DNA of 64,000 nucleotides from Verrucomicrobiota bacterium (GCA_017301975.1 JAFLEI010000013.1:1-64000), one strand, 5' to 3'. Shown: positions 33,922 through 43,774, counted from the first letter of the stretch. The notes: generated from the letters alone by a model not told the origin. Program-made: numbers and translations.

Positions 33922-35670
33922 ATGGCAGACCCAAACAGCATTGCAGTCATCAGTCTTGGCTCCCAGCGTGTCAGCGGAGCATTCTTCGGCAAGACGTCGG
34001 GAGGGGACCTTGTCCTGAAGCGGTATGAAATCATTGAACTGGATGGAGATCCCTCTGTGGATGTCAGCCGCCTGCCCCAGCTGAAGCTGGCGCTGCAGGA
34101 ACTGGCCGCCAAGGTGAAGATCAAGGGCCAGAAGACATGGTGCTCCGTCCCCGGGCATCCGGTGTTCAGCCGGTTTGTGAAGCTTCCTCCGGTGCAAGGG
34201 GACAAGCTGGCGCAGATCGTGGAGTTTGAAGCGAGGCAGAACGTGCCCTGGCAGCTGGATGAAGTGTCCTGGGACTACGAAGTGGTGAGCAAGTCCGACC
34301 TGGGCGAGATCGAAGTGGTGCTGGCCGCCATGAAATGCGAGCCGCTGAACGAGATGCATGAGGAAGTGGATTCCTGCGGCGTCAAAGTGGTCGGGATGGA
34401 CGTGGGCCCGCTGGCCTTGTACAACGCTTTCCGCTACAGCTATCCTGATGTGGACGAACCCGCTTTGATTGTGGACATGGGCGCCCGTTCCACCAATCTG
34501 GTGTTTGTTGAGGGTGACCGCTTTTTCACGCGCAATCTGCTGGTCGGTGGCGCAGCTGTGACCAATGCGATCGCCAAGGAATTCAGCATTCCCTTTGCCG
34601 AGGCGGAGCGCCAGAAGCGTGCGCAGGGCTTTGTGGCTCTGGGCGGTGCGGTGGAGGATCATCCGGATGAGGGCGTGAACGCCATGTCCAAGGTGATGCG
34701 CAATTCGATGACGCGTCTGCATGCCGAGATCATGCGCACGATCACCTTTTACCGCAGCCAGCAGGGCGGGAGCGCGCCGAAGCGTGTCTTCCTTGCCGGC
34801 GGGGGATCAGGGGCGGGATACATTGCAGAATTTTTTGCGGAGAAACTGAAGCTGCCGGTGGAGATCTACAACGGCCTGCGTGGTGTGCAGACTGACCGTG
34901 GGGTGAGCGTGGAAGCCGCCCAAGCTGATGCTCCCGCGATGGGAGAGCTCGTCGGACTCGCCTTGCGCGGCATGGGCTCATGCCCCTGTGAAATCGAGCT
35001 GGTGCCAAAGGCGCTGGCTTCTTCGCGAGATGCAGCGCGGCGTGCGCCGGCGCTGGTTCTGGCCGGACTTTGCGTGCTGGGTGCTCTGGGGGCCGGGATT
35101 TTCTGGTTCAACAAAGCTGACGAGGTGATCAAAAACCGCGCGAAGGCTCTGACCGAGGAGAGCGCACAGCTGAGCAATCTGGCGAATCAAATCCGCCAAC
35201 TGGACGCGAGGCAGGAGGAACTCCGCCAGCGCAGCGCGCAACTGGAGCAGGCGGTGACCGACCGCTCTTGGTGGGCGCACCTGCTCAATGACCTGAACCA
35301 GCAGTTCGACAACGATCTGATCTGGCTGCCTGTGATTGAAGTGCTGAAGGATGGCAAACCCATCACCGCGCCGCTCTGGGGTGGGGAGGCAAATGCAGTC
35401 AAGCCGGACACAACCACGAAACCCGGGGCGCAAGCCGCGCCGGTGTATTCACTGCGCATGCAGGGCCTGTATCGTAAAAACGACAAGGGAGAGCAGAAGG
35501 TGGTGTATGATTTTGCCGCCAAACTGGCCAAGCTGAACGCCTTCAACGCGCCGGATTTTGAAGCTCAACGAGATAAATATGTGAAGGTGGACAGTGGCGT
35601 GGACGAAGAGCGCTACGCCTATCACTTCGAAATTAAAATGCCCCTCCGCAATCCTCTGCAATTTCAATAA
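33922..35670 (+). CDS. Amuc_1101-family PilM-like ATPase fused to a PilN-like membrane tail
   Basis: This 582-residue protein has an actin-like PilM domain at residues 1-350 (ISLGSQRVSGAFF, IVDMGARSTNLVFVEGDRFF, VFLAGGGSGAGYIAEF). A transmembrane segment follows at about 375-395 (LVLAGLCVLGALGAGIF), then a coiled coil (QIRQLDARQEELRQRSAQLE) and a PilN/O-like periplasmic tail. In classical type IV pilus systems PilM and PilN are separate and form the inner-membrane platform. Here both parts are in one chain, as in Amuc_1101. It lies 53 bp after the Amuc_1102-like gene and 6 bp before the Amuc_1100-like gene. Confidence 0.88.
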   Translation: MADPNSIAVISLGSQRVSGAFFGKTSGGDLVLKRYEIIELDGDPSVDVSRLPQLKLALQELAAKVKIKGQKTWCSVPGHPVFSRFVKLPPVQGDKLAQIVEFEARQNVPWQLDEVSWDYEVVSKSDLGEIEVVLAAMKCEPLNEMHEEVDSCGVKVVGMDVGPLALYNAFRYSYPDVDEPALIVDMGARSTNLVFVEGDRFFTRNLLVGGAAVTNAIAKEFSIPFAEAERQKRAQGFVALGGAVEDHPDEGVNAMSKVMRNSMTRLHAEIMRTITFYRSQQGGSAPKRVFLAGGGSGAGYIAEFFAEKLKLPVEIYNGLRGVQTDRGVSVEAAQADAPAMGELVGLALRGMGSCPCEIELVPKALASSRDAARRAPALVLAGLCVLGALGAGIFWFNKADEVIKNRAKALTEESAQLSNLANQIRQLDARQEELRQRSAQLEQAVTDRSWWAHLLNDLNQQFDNDLIWLPVIEVLKDGKPITAPLWGGEANAVKPDTTTKPGAQAAPVYSLRMQGLYRKNDKGEQKVVYDFAAKLAKLNAFNAPDFEAQRDKYVKVDSGVDEERYAYHFEIKMPLRNPLQFQ

Positions 35671-35676
35671 AGAATC

Positions 35677-36651
35677 ATGGACTGGATACGTGAAAACAAA
35701 CCATTGGCCGCCATTCTTGGCGTTATTGTCGTCGGCTCGCTGGCCCTTGGCTACCTGCTGTTTGATGCATGGAACGTCTATTCGGAAACCAAGGAGGGAT
35801 ACCTGGGCCTTGGCGGACAGGTGGCCGGCCTGAAGGGATCTCAACTGGCCCCTACGGAGGCCAACCTCAAGGCCAAACAGGACGCGGTAAAGGAGTATGA
35901 GAATCTGGTGACGACCCTTGGCAAGACGGTGCTATTCCTTCAGCCGAAGGTGGCACCAGTCAATGACATCGAGTTTCAAGAGAAGCTCAAAACCAAGATC
36001 TCTGACATCCGCAAGGCTGTGCAATCAAAAATGCAGCTGCCTGCAGAATTCGCCTTCGGCTTTGATGACTACACGCATACCCTGCCCACGTCGGCCGCGG
36101 CCGCCACGGAGCTTATGGACTATCTCGAAGCCATCGACGAGCTGATGAAGCTGTTCCTGAACAGTGGCGTCCTCTCAGTGGATCTGCTGGAGCGCTCCAA
36201 ACTGCCCGTTGAAGCCTCAAAGGCTGCGACTCAAGGAAACAACAATGCCGGCATCCGGGGCCAGGTGGCCTCCAATATTCTGGAGAAACGCCAGATTTCA
36301 GTGGTTTTGACCCTGGATCAGGGGCCGCTGCAACTGCTGATCAGCCGCCTGACCAGCCCGAGCGACATGCCCTATTTCACCAGCCTGCGTCTGCTGCGCA
36401 TTGAGAATCAACTTCAGGACGGGCCGCTGCATTCTGAAGTCAGGCTGCCAGAGCCTGCGGTGAAAGTCGAAGGAGGGGCAGCCCAGGCGGAGGAAGCTCC
36501 TTCGGATGAGATCAAGCCCCCCGATCCAGCCACTCCGGATGCCGTTTCCGTGTTTGGCAATGAACTCCTGAAGGTCCGGCTTGAAATTGATCTGGTCAAA
36601 TTTCTAGACGCCGCCGCAGGCATCACGGCCCAGACACCAGCCGGACGTTGA
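35677..36651 (+). CDS. Amuc_1100-family pilus-like protein
   Basis: This 324-residue protein matches Amuc_1100 of Akkermansia (317 residues) in length and in its N-terminus. It begins MDWIRENKPLAAILGV, where Amuc_1100 has a similar WI-NKPAA-GV pattern. One membrane segment (about residues 9-30) is followed by a coiled coil and two alpha/beta lobes. Amuc_1100 is the pilus-cluster protein reported to signal through TLR2. In type IV pilus terms it resembles PilO. It is translated 6 bp after the PilM-like gene. The family call is strong; any host interaction here is not implied. Confidence 0.85.
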   Translation: MDWIRENKPLAAILGVIVVGSLALGYLLFDAWNVYSETKEGYLGLGGQVAGLKGSQLAPTEANLKAKQDAVKEYENLVTTLGKTVLFLQPKVAPVNDIEFQEKLKTKISDIRKAVQSKMQLPAEFAFGFDDYTHTLPTSAAAATELMDYLEAIDELMKLFLNSGVLSVDLLERSKLPVEASKAATQGNNNAGIRGQVASNILEKRQISVVLTLDQGPLQLLISRLTSPSDMPYFTSLRLLRIENQLQDGPLHSEVRLPEPAVKVEGGAAQAEEAPSDEIKPPDPATPDAVSVFGNELLKVRLEIDLVKFLDAAAGITAQTPAGR

Positions 36652-36689
36652 TCTCACTTTATAAAAATCCGCAGCCTTAAAGCACCACC

Positions 36690-37682
36690 ATGCAGAACCG
36701 ACAGGGCAACTACGAAAAAACCATTCTGATCATTTCCTCACTCCTCGCGATAGGGGTGGCAGTGTTTCTGATACTCGAATCCCAAGGGTTTGAGGAGAGT
36801 CTCATCCTGCCGCAGGGATTTTCCAAGAATGACCTTAACACACCCGCCAGCCAGAAGGTGGTGGACGCCACTGAAACCATGAAGAAAAAATACTCATGGC
36901 TTTCCCCGGTGAGGAATGGAAAAGCAGTGCCTCTGAACAAGTCAGTTCTGCTGGTGATGAAGGGTGGGAATTTGTACGATCTCCTGCTGCCGGAGCCGAT
37001 GCTGCGTCCGCCCATGCCGAACATCTTCCTCACGGGGGATCAGACGAAAAACCCGCCTGAAGCGCAGCTTCCCAACATCTTTTCGCCCAATGTGGGCCAG
37101 TTGGACGCGGACAAGGACGGATTTTCCAACTTGGAAGAGTTCAATGCCAAGACGGACCCGCGGGATGCGGGATCCATGCCGCCATACACTGACAAGCTGT
37201 TCCTCATCAAGCGGATCAGCCATGACTACATTCTGCTGCTCAAAGGCGGCAGCGACGGCACCTTCCAGATCCAGCGGCTGGTTCCCACCCGGGCCAGCGT
37301 GTTCAAGCCGATGAACGAGGAGTTTGGGTTTGATAAAAACACGCTCCGTTTCAAAATTCTCTCCAACCGGAAAGAAACGGCTGAAACCAAATTCGGCCCC
37401 AAGGAGATTTACATTCTGAAGGTGCTGGACATGTCCACCCAGAAGGAATTCGAAATGGTGGAGGGCAAGGAGGTGAACCTGGCAGATTATGAGGCGGAAT
37501 TCGAATTCCGCTGGAAAAAGCGCCAGGTCATTCCGGGCGTCAAAGAAGGCGGGACGTTCCAGCTTCCCGGCCTTGGCAAATCTTATTACATTCTCAAACT
37601 GGAAGAAAACAAAGCCATCATCGCGCCTCTTGGCGCCGATGGCAAACCAACGAAAGAAACTATCGAAATCAAGCAAGGCTGA
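36690..37682 (+). CDS. Amuc_1099-family pilus-like protein
   Basis: This 330-residue protein has one N-terminal membrane segment (about residues 12-30) and a periplasmic part of about 300 residues. The middle contains LPNIFSPNVGQLDADKDG and NAKTDPRDAGSMPPY. The C-terminal repeats (GGTFQLPGLGKSYYILKLEE) suggest a small beta domain like that of PilP, the lipoprotein that links the inner-membrane platform to the secretin. Gene order matches Amuc_1099, directly upstream of the secretin gene. Confidence 0.8.
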   Translation: MQNRQGNYEKTILIISSLLAIGVAVFLILESQGFEESLILPQGFSKNDLNTPASQKVVDATETMKKKYSWLSPVRNGKAVPLNKSVLLVMKGGNLYDLLLPEPMLRPPMPNIFLTGDQTKNPPEAQLPNIFSPNVGQLDADKDGFSNLEEFNAKTDPRDAGSMPPYTDKLFLIKRISHDYILLLKGGSDGTFQIQRLVPTRASVFKPMNEEFGFDKNTLRFKILSNRKETAETKFGPKEIYILKVLDMSTQKEFEMVEGKEVNLADYEAEFEFRWKKRQVIPGVKEGGTFQLPGLGKSYYILKLEENKAIIAPLGADGKPTKETIEIKQG

Positions 37683-37782
37683 GGCCTTGGCTATTTTCAC
37701 CCGACCGAAAAATTAACTCGCCAAAGTTCGCCCCAATCTGTTAGTAATCTCTCTTTACCACAAAATATTGTCAGTCTGCCCT

Positions 37783-40434
37783 ATGACCCATCACTCTCGT
37801 CTGGTGTTCAACCTTTCCCTTCTCGTTTTGACAACGGCCTCGCCATCGATCATGGCCCAAAGTCAAAGTACCGTCTCTGGAATGGCCAATCGCGAAATCG
37901 CCCGCCGCTATGCTCGTATTGAAGATGCGCGTACTGCCATGGATCGTGGTGACAAATTGTTCAGCGAAGGCGATTACGATGGTGCGCTTAATTCCTACAA
38001 AGCTGCCATCGACTCCCTGCCCAACGCTCCTCTGACCCGTGACTGGCTGGATCTTGCCCAGCTCAAGTATGCTGATTGCAGCGTGACGGTTGCGCGGGAA
38101 CGCGCCAAGGCCGGCAATTACAAGGAAGCCCGGCAATTGCTGGAAGGTGCCATGGTTTATATCCCAGGCCACAAGGGTGCAGTTCTTTTCCTGAAGGAGC
38201 TTGAAGACCCGGACCGCTGGCCGCCGGCGCTGACTGCCGAACACGTGACCAACGTGGGCAAAGTGCAGGCAGGGCTGCTGCTGGGAAACAGCTCAGTGGA
38301 GCTCGGCAACTATGATGCTGCCATCTCGCAGTATCAGGATGTCCTGAGGACTGACCCCTACAACAGCACGGCCCGCCGCGGCATGGAGAATGCCGAGCGC
38401 AAGCGCCAGGCCTATTTCAAGGCAGCCTACGACCACCAGCGTGCCAAAATGCTGGCCCAGGTGACGGAGACTTGGGAAGACAAGGTTCCGGTGCAGGGTG
38501 CGACCATCAGCTTTGACTATGGCGTGGGGCGCAGCCCTGGCGCGTATCTGACCGAGAAAATGAACAGGATCATTTTCCCGACGGTGCAATTTGACGGTGC
38601 CACCATTGAAGAGGCCATTGAATACCTGCGTATCAAAAGCCGCGATTTGGACACCTTCACGGACAAGAGCGGAGTCAAGGGTGTCAATATCATTCTTCGC
38701 AACGGTGAAGCGCCTAACAACGCCTCCATCAGTCTCGATCTGAAAGACGTGCCGATGGCCGAGGCGCTTCGCTATGTGACCGAGCTTGCCCAAATGAAGT
38801 TTAAGGTGGAAGCACACGCCGTGCTGGTGGTGCCTATTTCTGAGAATGCGAGCGAGCAGTATACCCGCAGCTATCGCGTCCCGCCGGATTTCCTGAGCTC
38901 GGGCGGTGGCGACCCAGGCGGTGGTGCCGCCCCAGCGGCAGCAGCGGATCCTTTCGCGGCTGGTGCAGGTGCCCCTGCAGGCGGGAGCAGTTTGATCACC
39001 CGTAGAACAGCACGTCAGATTCTTGAAGCATCGGGGATCGTCTTCCCTGAAGGCGCTTCGGCGAGCTACAACCCGGCCAATTCCCAATTGGTGGTGAGAA
39101 ATACCCAGCCTAACTTGGACTTGGTGGAAGCTTATGTGGAATCCATCACGAAGCTGGCCCCCAAGATGGTGGTCATCACCTCCAAGTTCGTTGAAGTGAC
39201 TCAGAAAAACACCGAAGAGCTTGGTTTTGACTGGCTCCTCGGCGGAGTGGGTGTGGGTAATCTGGTTCTGGGTGGTGGCAGCACTGGCAACGGCAACGCA
39301 TACAATGCCGCCAACTATCCCTTCCAAGCATCGAACTTGGTCATTCCGGGCTACTATGTGGGCACCGAGCAGGTGTTTCCTAACATTCCGGTGGCTGCAG
39401 CCTTTGCAGGATCTCTCCCGCTTGGCGCCGTTCCAGGAAACTCTGTCAGTGGTGCCAATCCGAACGGAACCTCTCCGTTCCCTTATGGTGGTGGCCCGGT
39501 CACTGCCGGGAATCGCAGCGGTGGTTATGCCATCAGCAACAGCAGCATCGACAACCTGCTGACCACGGGGTCCACGACCGCTACGACGAGCGTGGCGCCT
39601 GGCATCTTCTCCACGGCGGGCATTTTCTCCGATCCGGCCTTCCAGACAGTTCTTCGCGGCCTGAGCCAGAAAAAAGGCGTGGACTTGATGAGCGCTCCGA
39701 GTGTCACCACCAAGAGCGGCACCCGTGCCACCATGGAAGTCACGCGTGAATTCATTTATCCAACCGAATTTGATCCTCCTCGTCTTCCCCAAGGTGGTGG
39801 CGGTCTGAATGTTGGTGGCGGCGGCGGTGGTGGTCAGCAGATCGCTACTCCCACGACTCCGACGGCGTTCGAAATGCGCCAGACGGGTGTTCGCCTTGAG
39901 GCTGAACCTACGGTGGGTGCGGATGGCAACACGATTGAACTGACTCTGGCCCCCGAAGTGGTGGAGTTTGACGGATTCATCAACTACGGCTCTCCCATTC
40001 TGTCGCCTTCGAGCCAGTCGGTTCTGCCGATTCAGCTCTCCACTGGGACGATTGGCTACGTTCCTCTGCAACAGCCTGAGCGTCTGATAACTCCTAACAT
40101 CATCAACCAGCCCGTGTTCTCGGTGCGCAAGGTGACCACGGGTGTGTCGATCTGGGATGGCCAGACGGTGGCTCTCGGCGGCCTGATCCGCGAAGACGTG
40201 CAGGACGTGCAGGACAAAGTGCCTATCCTTGGCGATCTTCCCTTCGTCGGCCGCCTGTTCAAGAGCGAGTCGGAGCAGCACTACAAGCGCAATTTGATGA
40301 TCTTTGTGACGGCCCATCTGATCGACCCCTCGGGTCAGCGGATCAAGCCCGCCAACCCTGTGCAGGCAGCCGCTGGAGATGCTGTCGCAGGTCCTGGCGC
40401 ATTGAATCCTTTGCTGCCGCCGGTGACTCCTTAA
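37783..40434 (+). CDS. Amuc_1098-family type IV pilus/type II secretion-like secretin
   Basis: The ATG at 37783 opens into the signal peptide (MTHHSRLVFNLSLLVLT); the TTG at 37768 is an alternative. The 883-residue protein has N-terminal TPR-like repeats (about 40-230), an N0/STN domain (about 262-365) and a DPF-containing Gly/Ala/Pro linker. An N1-like domain (about 408-460) and a full secretin domain (about 461-840) follow. The secretin domain has SAPSVTTKSGTRA, the strand VTTGVSIWDGQTVALGG and the terminal signature VPILGDLPFVGRLFKSE. It should form the outer-membrane ring of the pilus-like machine. It is the parent-like relative of the three triple-module proteins at 19787-29194. Confidence 0.93.
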   Translation: MTHHSRLVFNLSLLVLTTASPSIMAQSQSTVSGMANREIARRYARIEDARTAMDRGDKLFSEGDYDGALNSYKAAIDSLPNAPLTRDWLDLAQLKYADCSVTVARERAKAGNYKEARQLLEGAMVYIPGHKGAVLFLKELEDPDRWPPALTAEHVTNVGKVQAGLLLGNSSVELGNYDAAISQYQDVLRTDPYNSTARRGMENAERKRQAYFKAAYDHQRAKMLAQVTETWEDKVPVQGATISFDYGVGRSPGAYLTEKMNRIIFPTVQFDGATIEEAIEYLRIKSRDLDTFTDKSGVKGVNIILRNGEAPNNASISLDLKDVPMAEALRYVTELAQMKFKVEAHAVLVVPISENASEQYTRSYRVPPDFLSSGGGDPGGGAAPAAAADPFAAGAGAPAGGSSLITRRTARQILEASGIVFPEGASASYNPANSQLVVRNTQPNLDLVEAYVESITKLAPKMVVITSKFVEVTQKNTEELGFDWLLGGVGVGNLVLGGGSTGNGNAYNAANYPFQASNLVIPGYYVGTEQVFPNIPVAAAFAGSLPLGAVPGNSVSGANPNGTSPFPYGGGPVTAGNRSGGYAISNSSIDNLLTTGSTTATTSVAPGIFSTAGIFSDPAFQTVLRGLSQKKGVDLMSAPSVTTKSGTRATMEVTREFIYPTEFDPPRLPQGGGGLNVGGGGGGGQQIATPTTPTAFEMRQTGVRLEAEPTVGADGNTIELTLAPEVVEFDGFINYGSPILSPSSQSVLPIQLSTGTIGYVPLQQPERLITPNIINQPVFSVRKVTTGVSIWDGQTVALGGLIREDVQDVQDKVPILGDLPFVGRLFKSESEQHYKRNLMIFVTAHLIDPSGQRIKPANPVQAAAGDAVAGPGALNPLLPPVTP

Positions 40435-40466
40435 CCGTCGTCATTACATCTTCAACTTAACCAGCC

Positions 40467-40505
40467 TCAGGCAGGATGCGTCAGCATCCTGCCTGAAGTG
40501 TTTTT
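40467..40505 (+). terminator. Strong Rho-independent terminator after the secretin gene
   Basis: A perfect 13-bp stem, TCAGGCAGGATGC (40467-40479) with GCATCCTGCCTGA (40484-40496), closes a 4-base loop and is followed by AGTGTTTTT. It ends the pilus-like operon. Confidence 0.9.
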
Positions 40506-40551
40506 AGAGACTGATCATTGCAGACGCGCTTAGCTGCGGTCATTTATTTCG

Positions 40552-41154
40552 ATGAAATCTTGGCTCATCACCGGCGGCGCAGGCTGTGGCAAAAGTTCCC
40601 TGGCAACGCTCTTGATGGAGCAGCTTCCGGGGACGCATCGTTTCTATTCTGCCGATGCGATGGTGGCGGAGGTCATGAAACGTGAATCCACCCTCAAGGG
40701 ACTGGTGGCCGCATTCGGGGCGCGGGTTCTGGCGACTCCCGGAGAGGTCAACCGTCAATGGCTGCGGGACGTTGTGCTGCCAGATGCGGCCATGCGCAGA
40801 AAGCTGGAAGGGCTGCTGCACCCACCCGTTCTGGAGGCCCTCGAAACAGCCCGTAGGGAGGCCGAAAAGGAGGGGGTGAATCTTTTCCTTGCGGAAGTCC
40901 CCCTCCACTATGAGATTGGAGGCACAGTTTCAGCAGACCTTGTCATCGTGGTGGCTTCCAGCCGGTCGGTGCAGGTCAGGCGGATGATGGAGACCCGGGG
41001 ACTCGACGAACAGACCGTTCACAAGTTCCTGGAGGCCCAATGGCCCATCGAAGCCAAGGTTGAAAGAGCAGATGCCGTCATTTGGAATGATGGTTCTCTG
41101 GCCTCTCTTGAAGCCCAGGTGCTGACGCTGGCAAGTCCACTCTTGCAAGCATGA
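40552..41154 (+). CDS. coaE: Dephospho-CoA kinase
   Basis: This 200-residue P-loop kinase catalyses the last step of coenzyme A synthesis, ATP-dependent phosphorylation of dephospho-CoA. Walker A is ITGGAGCGKSSLA (about residues 6-18), followed by YSADAMVAEVMKR in the substrate region. VEVPLHYE-type residues appear as LAEVPLHYEIGG, and the lid region holds VRRMMETRGL. Its length matches bacterial CoaE. The stop overlaps the rho start by 4 bp (ATGA), so coaE, rho and rnd are translationally coupled. Confidence 0.93.
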   Translation: MKSWLITGGAGCGKSSLATLLMEQLPGTHRFYSADAMVAEVMKRESTLKGLVAAFGARVLATPGEVNRQWLRDVVLPDAAMRRKLEGLLHPPVLEALETARREAEKEGVNLFLAEVPLHYEIGGTVSADLVIVVASSRSVQVRRMMETRGLDEQTVHKFLEAQWPIEAKVERADAVIWNDGSLASLEAQVLTLASPLLQA

Positions 41155-42617
41155 ACGACCCATCTACCGAATCCCCCGCAACGGTTGCGGCACCCCCCGC
41201 CCCCCCAGTGACGGAACCTATCTCTGCTGACACTCCTCCCGTGGCGAACTCTGAGCCGCAGCCAGAAGGCGCACCGGCCGCCCAATCCCCCGCCGTTCCA
41301 GCTGAGCCGCCTGCGGAGCCGACCAAGACGGATGGCGCGCAGCCACCCTTTCCGGAGGAGATCTCGATCAACGAACTGCAGAACTCCTCGCTGGCGGAGC
41401 TGCTGGAACTCGCCGAGAAGGTGGGCTTCCGCCTGAATGCCAGCCGGACGAAGCATCAGCTCATCTACGACCTGTGTTCATGGATGGCGGAGCACAAGAC
41501 CCGGCTTACCGTGGAGGGAGTGCTGGAAATCGGCACGGACAACTACGGGCTCATCCGTTATCCGAAATACAGCTTCATGCCGCTGCCGGAGGATGTGTTT
41601 GTTCCTTTGTTTTTGGTCAGGAAATTCAATCTGCGTCCCAGCCAGAGAATCGCAGGAATCGCCAAGGCGCCCAAGGATCGGGACAAGTATCTGGCGATTG
41701 ACCGCATCACCGAAGTTGAAGGCATTGCCATCGACAAATGGGAGATGCCGACGGAATTTGACAAGCTGACGGCGACCTTTCCGAACAAGCGCATCATTCT
41801 TGAAACGGCGAAGCCCTGTGCGGTCAGCTCCCGCATTTTGGACATCGTGGCACCGCTGGGCAAAGGGCAGCGTGGTCTGATCTGCGCACCGCCGCGGTCA
41901 GGCAAGACGGTGATCCTGAAAGACATTGCCAAATCGATCTCGCAAAATCACAAGGAGATCACGCTCATCGTGCTGCTGCTGGACGAGCGCCCCGAGGAAG
42001 TGACCGATTTCGAAGAGACGGTGAGCGGCTGCGAGATTTACAGCTCCACCTTTGATGAGAGTCCGAAGCGGCACAGCCAGGTGGCGGAGATTGTGCGTGA
42101 GCGCGCCTGCCGTCTGGTGGAGATGAAGAAGGATGTGGTCATTCTGCTGGACAGCATCACGCGTCTGGCCCGCGGCTACAATTCATCGCAAGGCAGCAAG
42201 GGCGGAGCCTACATGGCCGGGGGCGTGGGCACGAAGTCGCTGCAAAAGCCCAAGAAGTTCTTCGGATCCGCGCGCAATGTGGAAGAGGGCGGCAGCCTGA
42301 CGATTATTGCCACCGCGCTGATCGAAACCGAGAGCCGCATGGATGAGGTGATCTTTGAAGAGTTCAAGGGCACTGGAAACATGGAGGCGACGCTGGATCG
42401 AGAGATCTCCGAGCGCCGCATTTATCCGGCGCTGCATCTGTTGAAGTCCGGCACGCGACGTGACGACCTGCTTTATCATCCGGACGAATTCCGGCGCATC
42501 ACGCAAGTGCGCAAACAGCTTGCCGCTGTTCCCGCCGTCGAGGCACTGGAGATGCTCATCCGCAACATCAACCGCACGAGCAATAATGCGGAAATCCTCC
42601 TCATGGGCCTGAAATGA
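41151..42617 (+). CDS. rho: Transcription termination factor Rho
   Basis: This 488-residue Rho helicase has an unusual Pro/Ala/Glu-rich N-terminal extension (about residues 1-60) before the Rho-N domain ([20 protein letters not shown]). The RNA-binding cold-shock domain (about 115-190) includes [15 protein letters not shown]. The hexameric ATPase domain has Walker A in APPRSGKT (about 246), and its Q-loop region reads [21 protein letters not shown]-terminal extensions are typical of Bacteroidetes/Verrucomicrobia Rho and may add RNA contacts. It overlaps both coaE and rnd by 4 bp. Confidence 0.96.
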   Translation: MNDPSTESPATVAAPPAPPVTEPISADTPPVANSEPQPEGAPAAQSPAVPAEPPAEPTKTDGAQPPFPEEISINELQNSSLAELLELAEKVGFRLNASRTKHQLIYDLCSWMAEHKTRLTVEGVLEIGTDNYGLIRYPKYSFMPLPEDVFVPLFLVRKFNLRPSQRIAGIAKAPKDRDKYLAIDRITEVEGIAIDKWEMPTEFDKLTATFPNKRIILETAKPCAVSSRILDIVAPLGKGQRGLICAPPRSGKTVILKDIAKSISQNHKEITLIVLLLDERPEEVTDFEETVSGCEIYSSTFDESPKRHSQVAEIVRERACRLVEMKKDVVILLDSITRLARGYNSSQGSKGGAYMAGGVGTKSLQKPKKFFGSARNVEEGGSLTIIATALIETESRMDEVIFEEFKGTGNMEATLDREISERRIYPALHLLKSGTRRDDLLYHPDEFRRITQVRKQLAAVPAVEALEMLIRNINRTSNNAEILLMGLK

Positions 42618-43747
42618 ACGAGGAAGGAACCACACCGAAGGACTACGAGTTCATCGACACTGCGGAGCACCTCAATGAATGGGTGGGCAAGATGCGAGCC
42701 TGGCTGGCTGAAAGTGCGGACAAGCGCTGCTGCCTGGACACGGAGGCTGACAGCCTTCACCACTACCATGAGAAGCTGTGCCTGCTGCAAGTGAACTGTG
42801 CAGGGCGCTATGCCTTGGTGGATCCGCTGGCGATTGCGGATGTTTCCCCGCTGCTGGCATTGCTGGATGAGCACGAACTTTGGTTTCACGGGGCGGACTA
42901 TGATCTGACGATGCTGCGGCGGACCTATGACTGGAATCCGAAGGTGATCCGTGACACGCAGATCGCGGCGCGTCTTCTGGGAGCGCGTCAGTTTGGTCTC
43001 GCAGCACTGGTGAAAAACGCCTTTGATCTGGATCTGTGCAAGGCGTCCCAAAAGGCTGACTGGAGCCGCAGGCCGCTGCCGCCGAACATGCTTTCGTATG
43101 CGGTGGATGATGTGCGCTATCTGCTGCCCATTGCTGATAAATTCGTCGCTGATCTGAAAGCGAAGGGACGTGAAGACTGGTTTCATCAAAGCTGTCTTTC
43201 TTTGCAGGAGGATGTCGCTGCACGTGACAATGTGGCGCGTGAAGACCCCTGGCGTGTGCAGGGTTGTGGAAGGCTGCACCCGAGAGGGTTGGCCATTCTG
43301 AAAGGCATGTGGGAGTGGCGTGAAGGCATCGCAAAGGAGCGTGATACACCCTGCTTCAAAATCATGTCCAACAAGCAGATGGTGGCCTATGCCGAGCAGT
43401 TTGAAGCCGGGCAGCCGCTGAATCCGCCAAATGGCTGGCGTCCGCGCTGGAAGAAGGAGTTTTTCGACATCGTGGCCGCGATCATGGCATCGACTGCCGC
43501 CGACTGGCCGCAGCGCGCCAAGAAGACCAAAGGCCGCCTCAGTGACACTCAGCGTGACCAGATCGACAAACTCTGTGCGCACCGCGAAAAAGTGGCGCAG
43601 GAGCTTGAGATCGAGCCTTCGCTGCTGGGATCACGAGCCACCATCGAGGAGCTTGTGGTGGACGGCGACCCTGCGAGGCATCTGATGAGCTGGCAGCATG
43701 ATCTGATGGCGGGCGGTCTGGAGCAGGTGCTGCAGGTGGCGGAGTGA
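42614..43747 (+). CDS. rnd: Ribonuclease D
   Basis: This 377-residue 3'-5' exoribonuclease of the DEDDy family has motif 1 in CCLDTEADS (Asp41/Glu43), motif 2 in WFHGADYDLTML and motif 3 in YAVDDVRYLLPIADKF (Tyr and Asp). An HRDC-like helical region follows (about 215-300). RNase D trims tRNA 3' ends. The start codon overlaps the rho stop (ATGA). It converges on the double ModA-like gene. Confidence 0.93.
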   Translation: MNEEGTTPKDYEFIDTAEHLNEWVGKMRAWLAESADKRCCLDTEADSLHHYHEKLCLLQVNCAGRYALVDPLAIADVSPLLALLDEHELWFHGADYDLTMLRRTYDWNPKVIRDTQIAARLLGARQFGLAALVKNAFDLDLCKASQKADWSRRPLPPNMLSYAVDDVRYLLPIADKFVADLKAKGREDWFHQSCLSLQEDVAARDNVAREDPWRVQGCGRLHPRGLAILKGMWEWREGIAKERDTPCFKIMSNKQMVAYAEQFEAGQPLNPPNGWRPRWKKEFFDIVAAIMASTAADWPQRAKKTKGRLSDTQRDQIDKLCAHREKVAQELEIEPSLLGSRATIEELVVDGDPARHLMSWQHDLMAGGLEQVLQVAE

Positions 43748-43774
43748 GTGTTCATTAGCTCCGCCTTCCCAAAC

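Noticed and set aside
38293-40317. 674-codon minus-strand open frame opposite the secretin gene
   Set aside because: Arg/His-rich antisense translation; the plus strand has a clear secretin.
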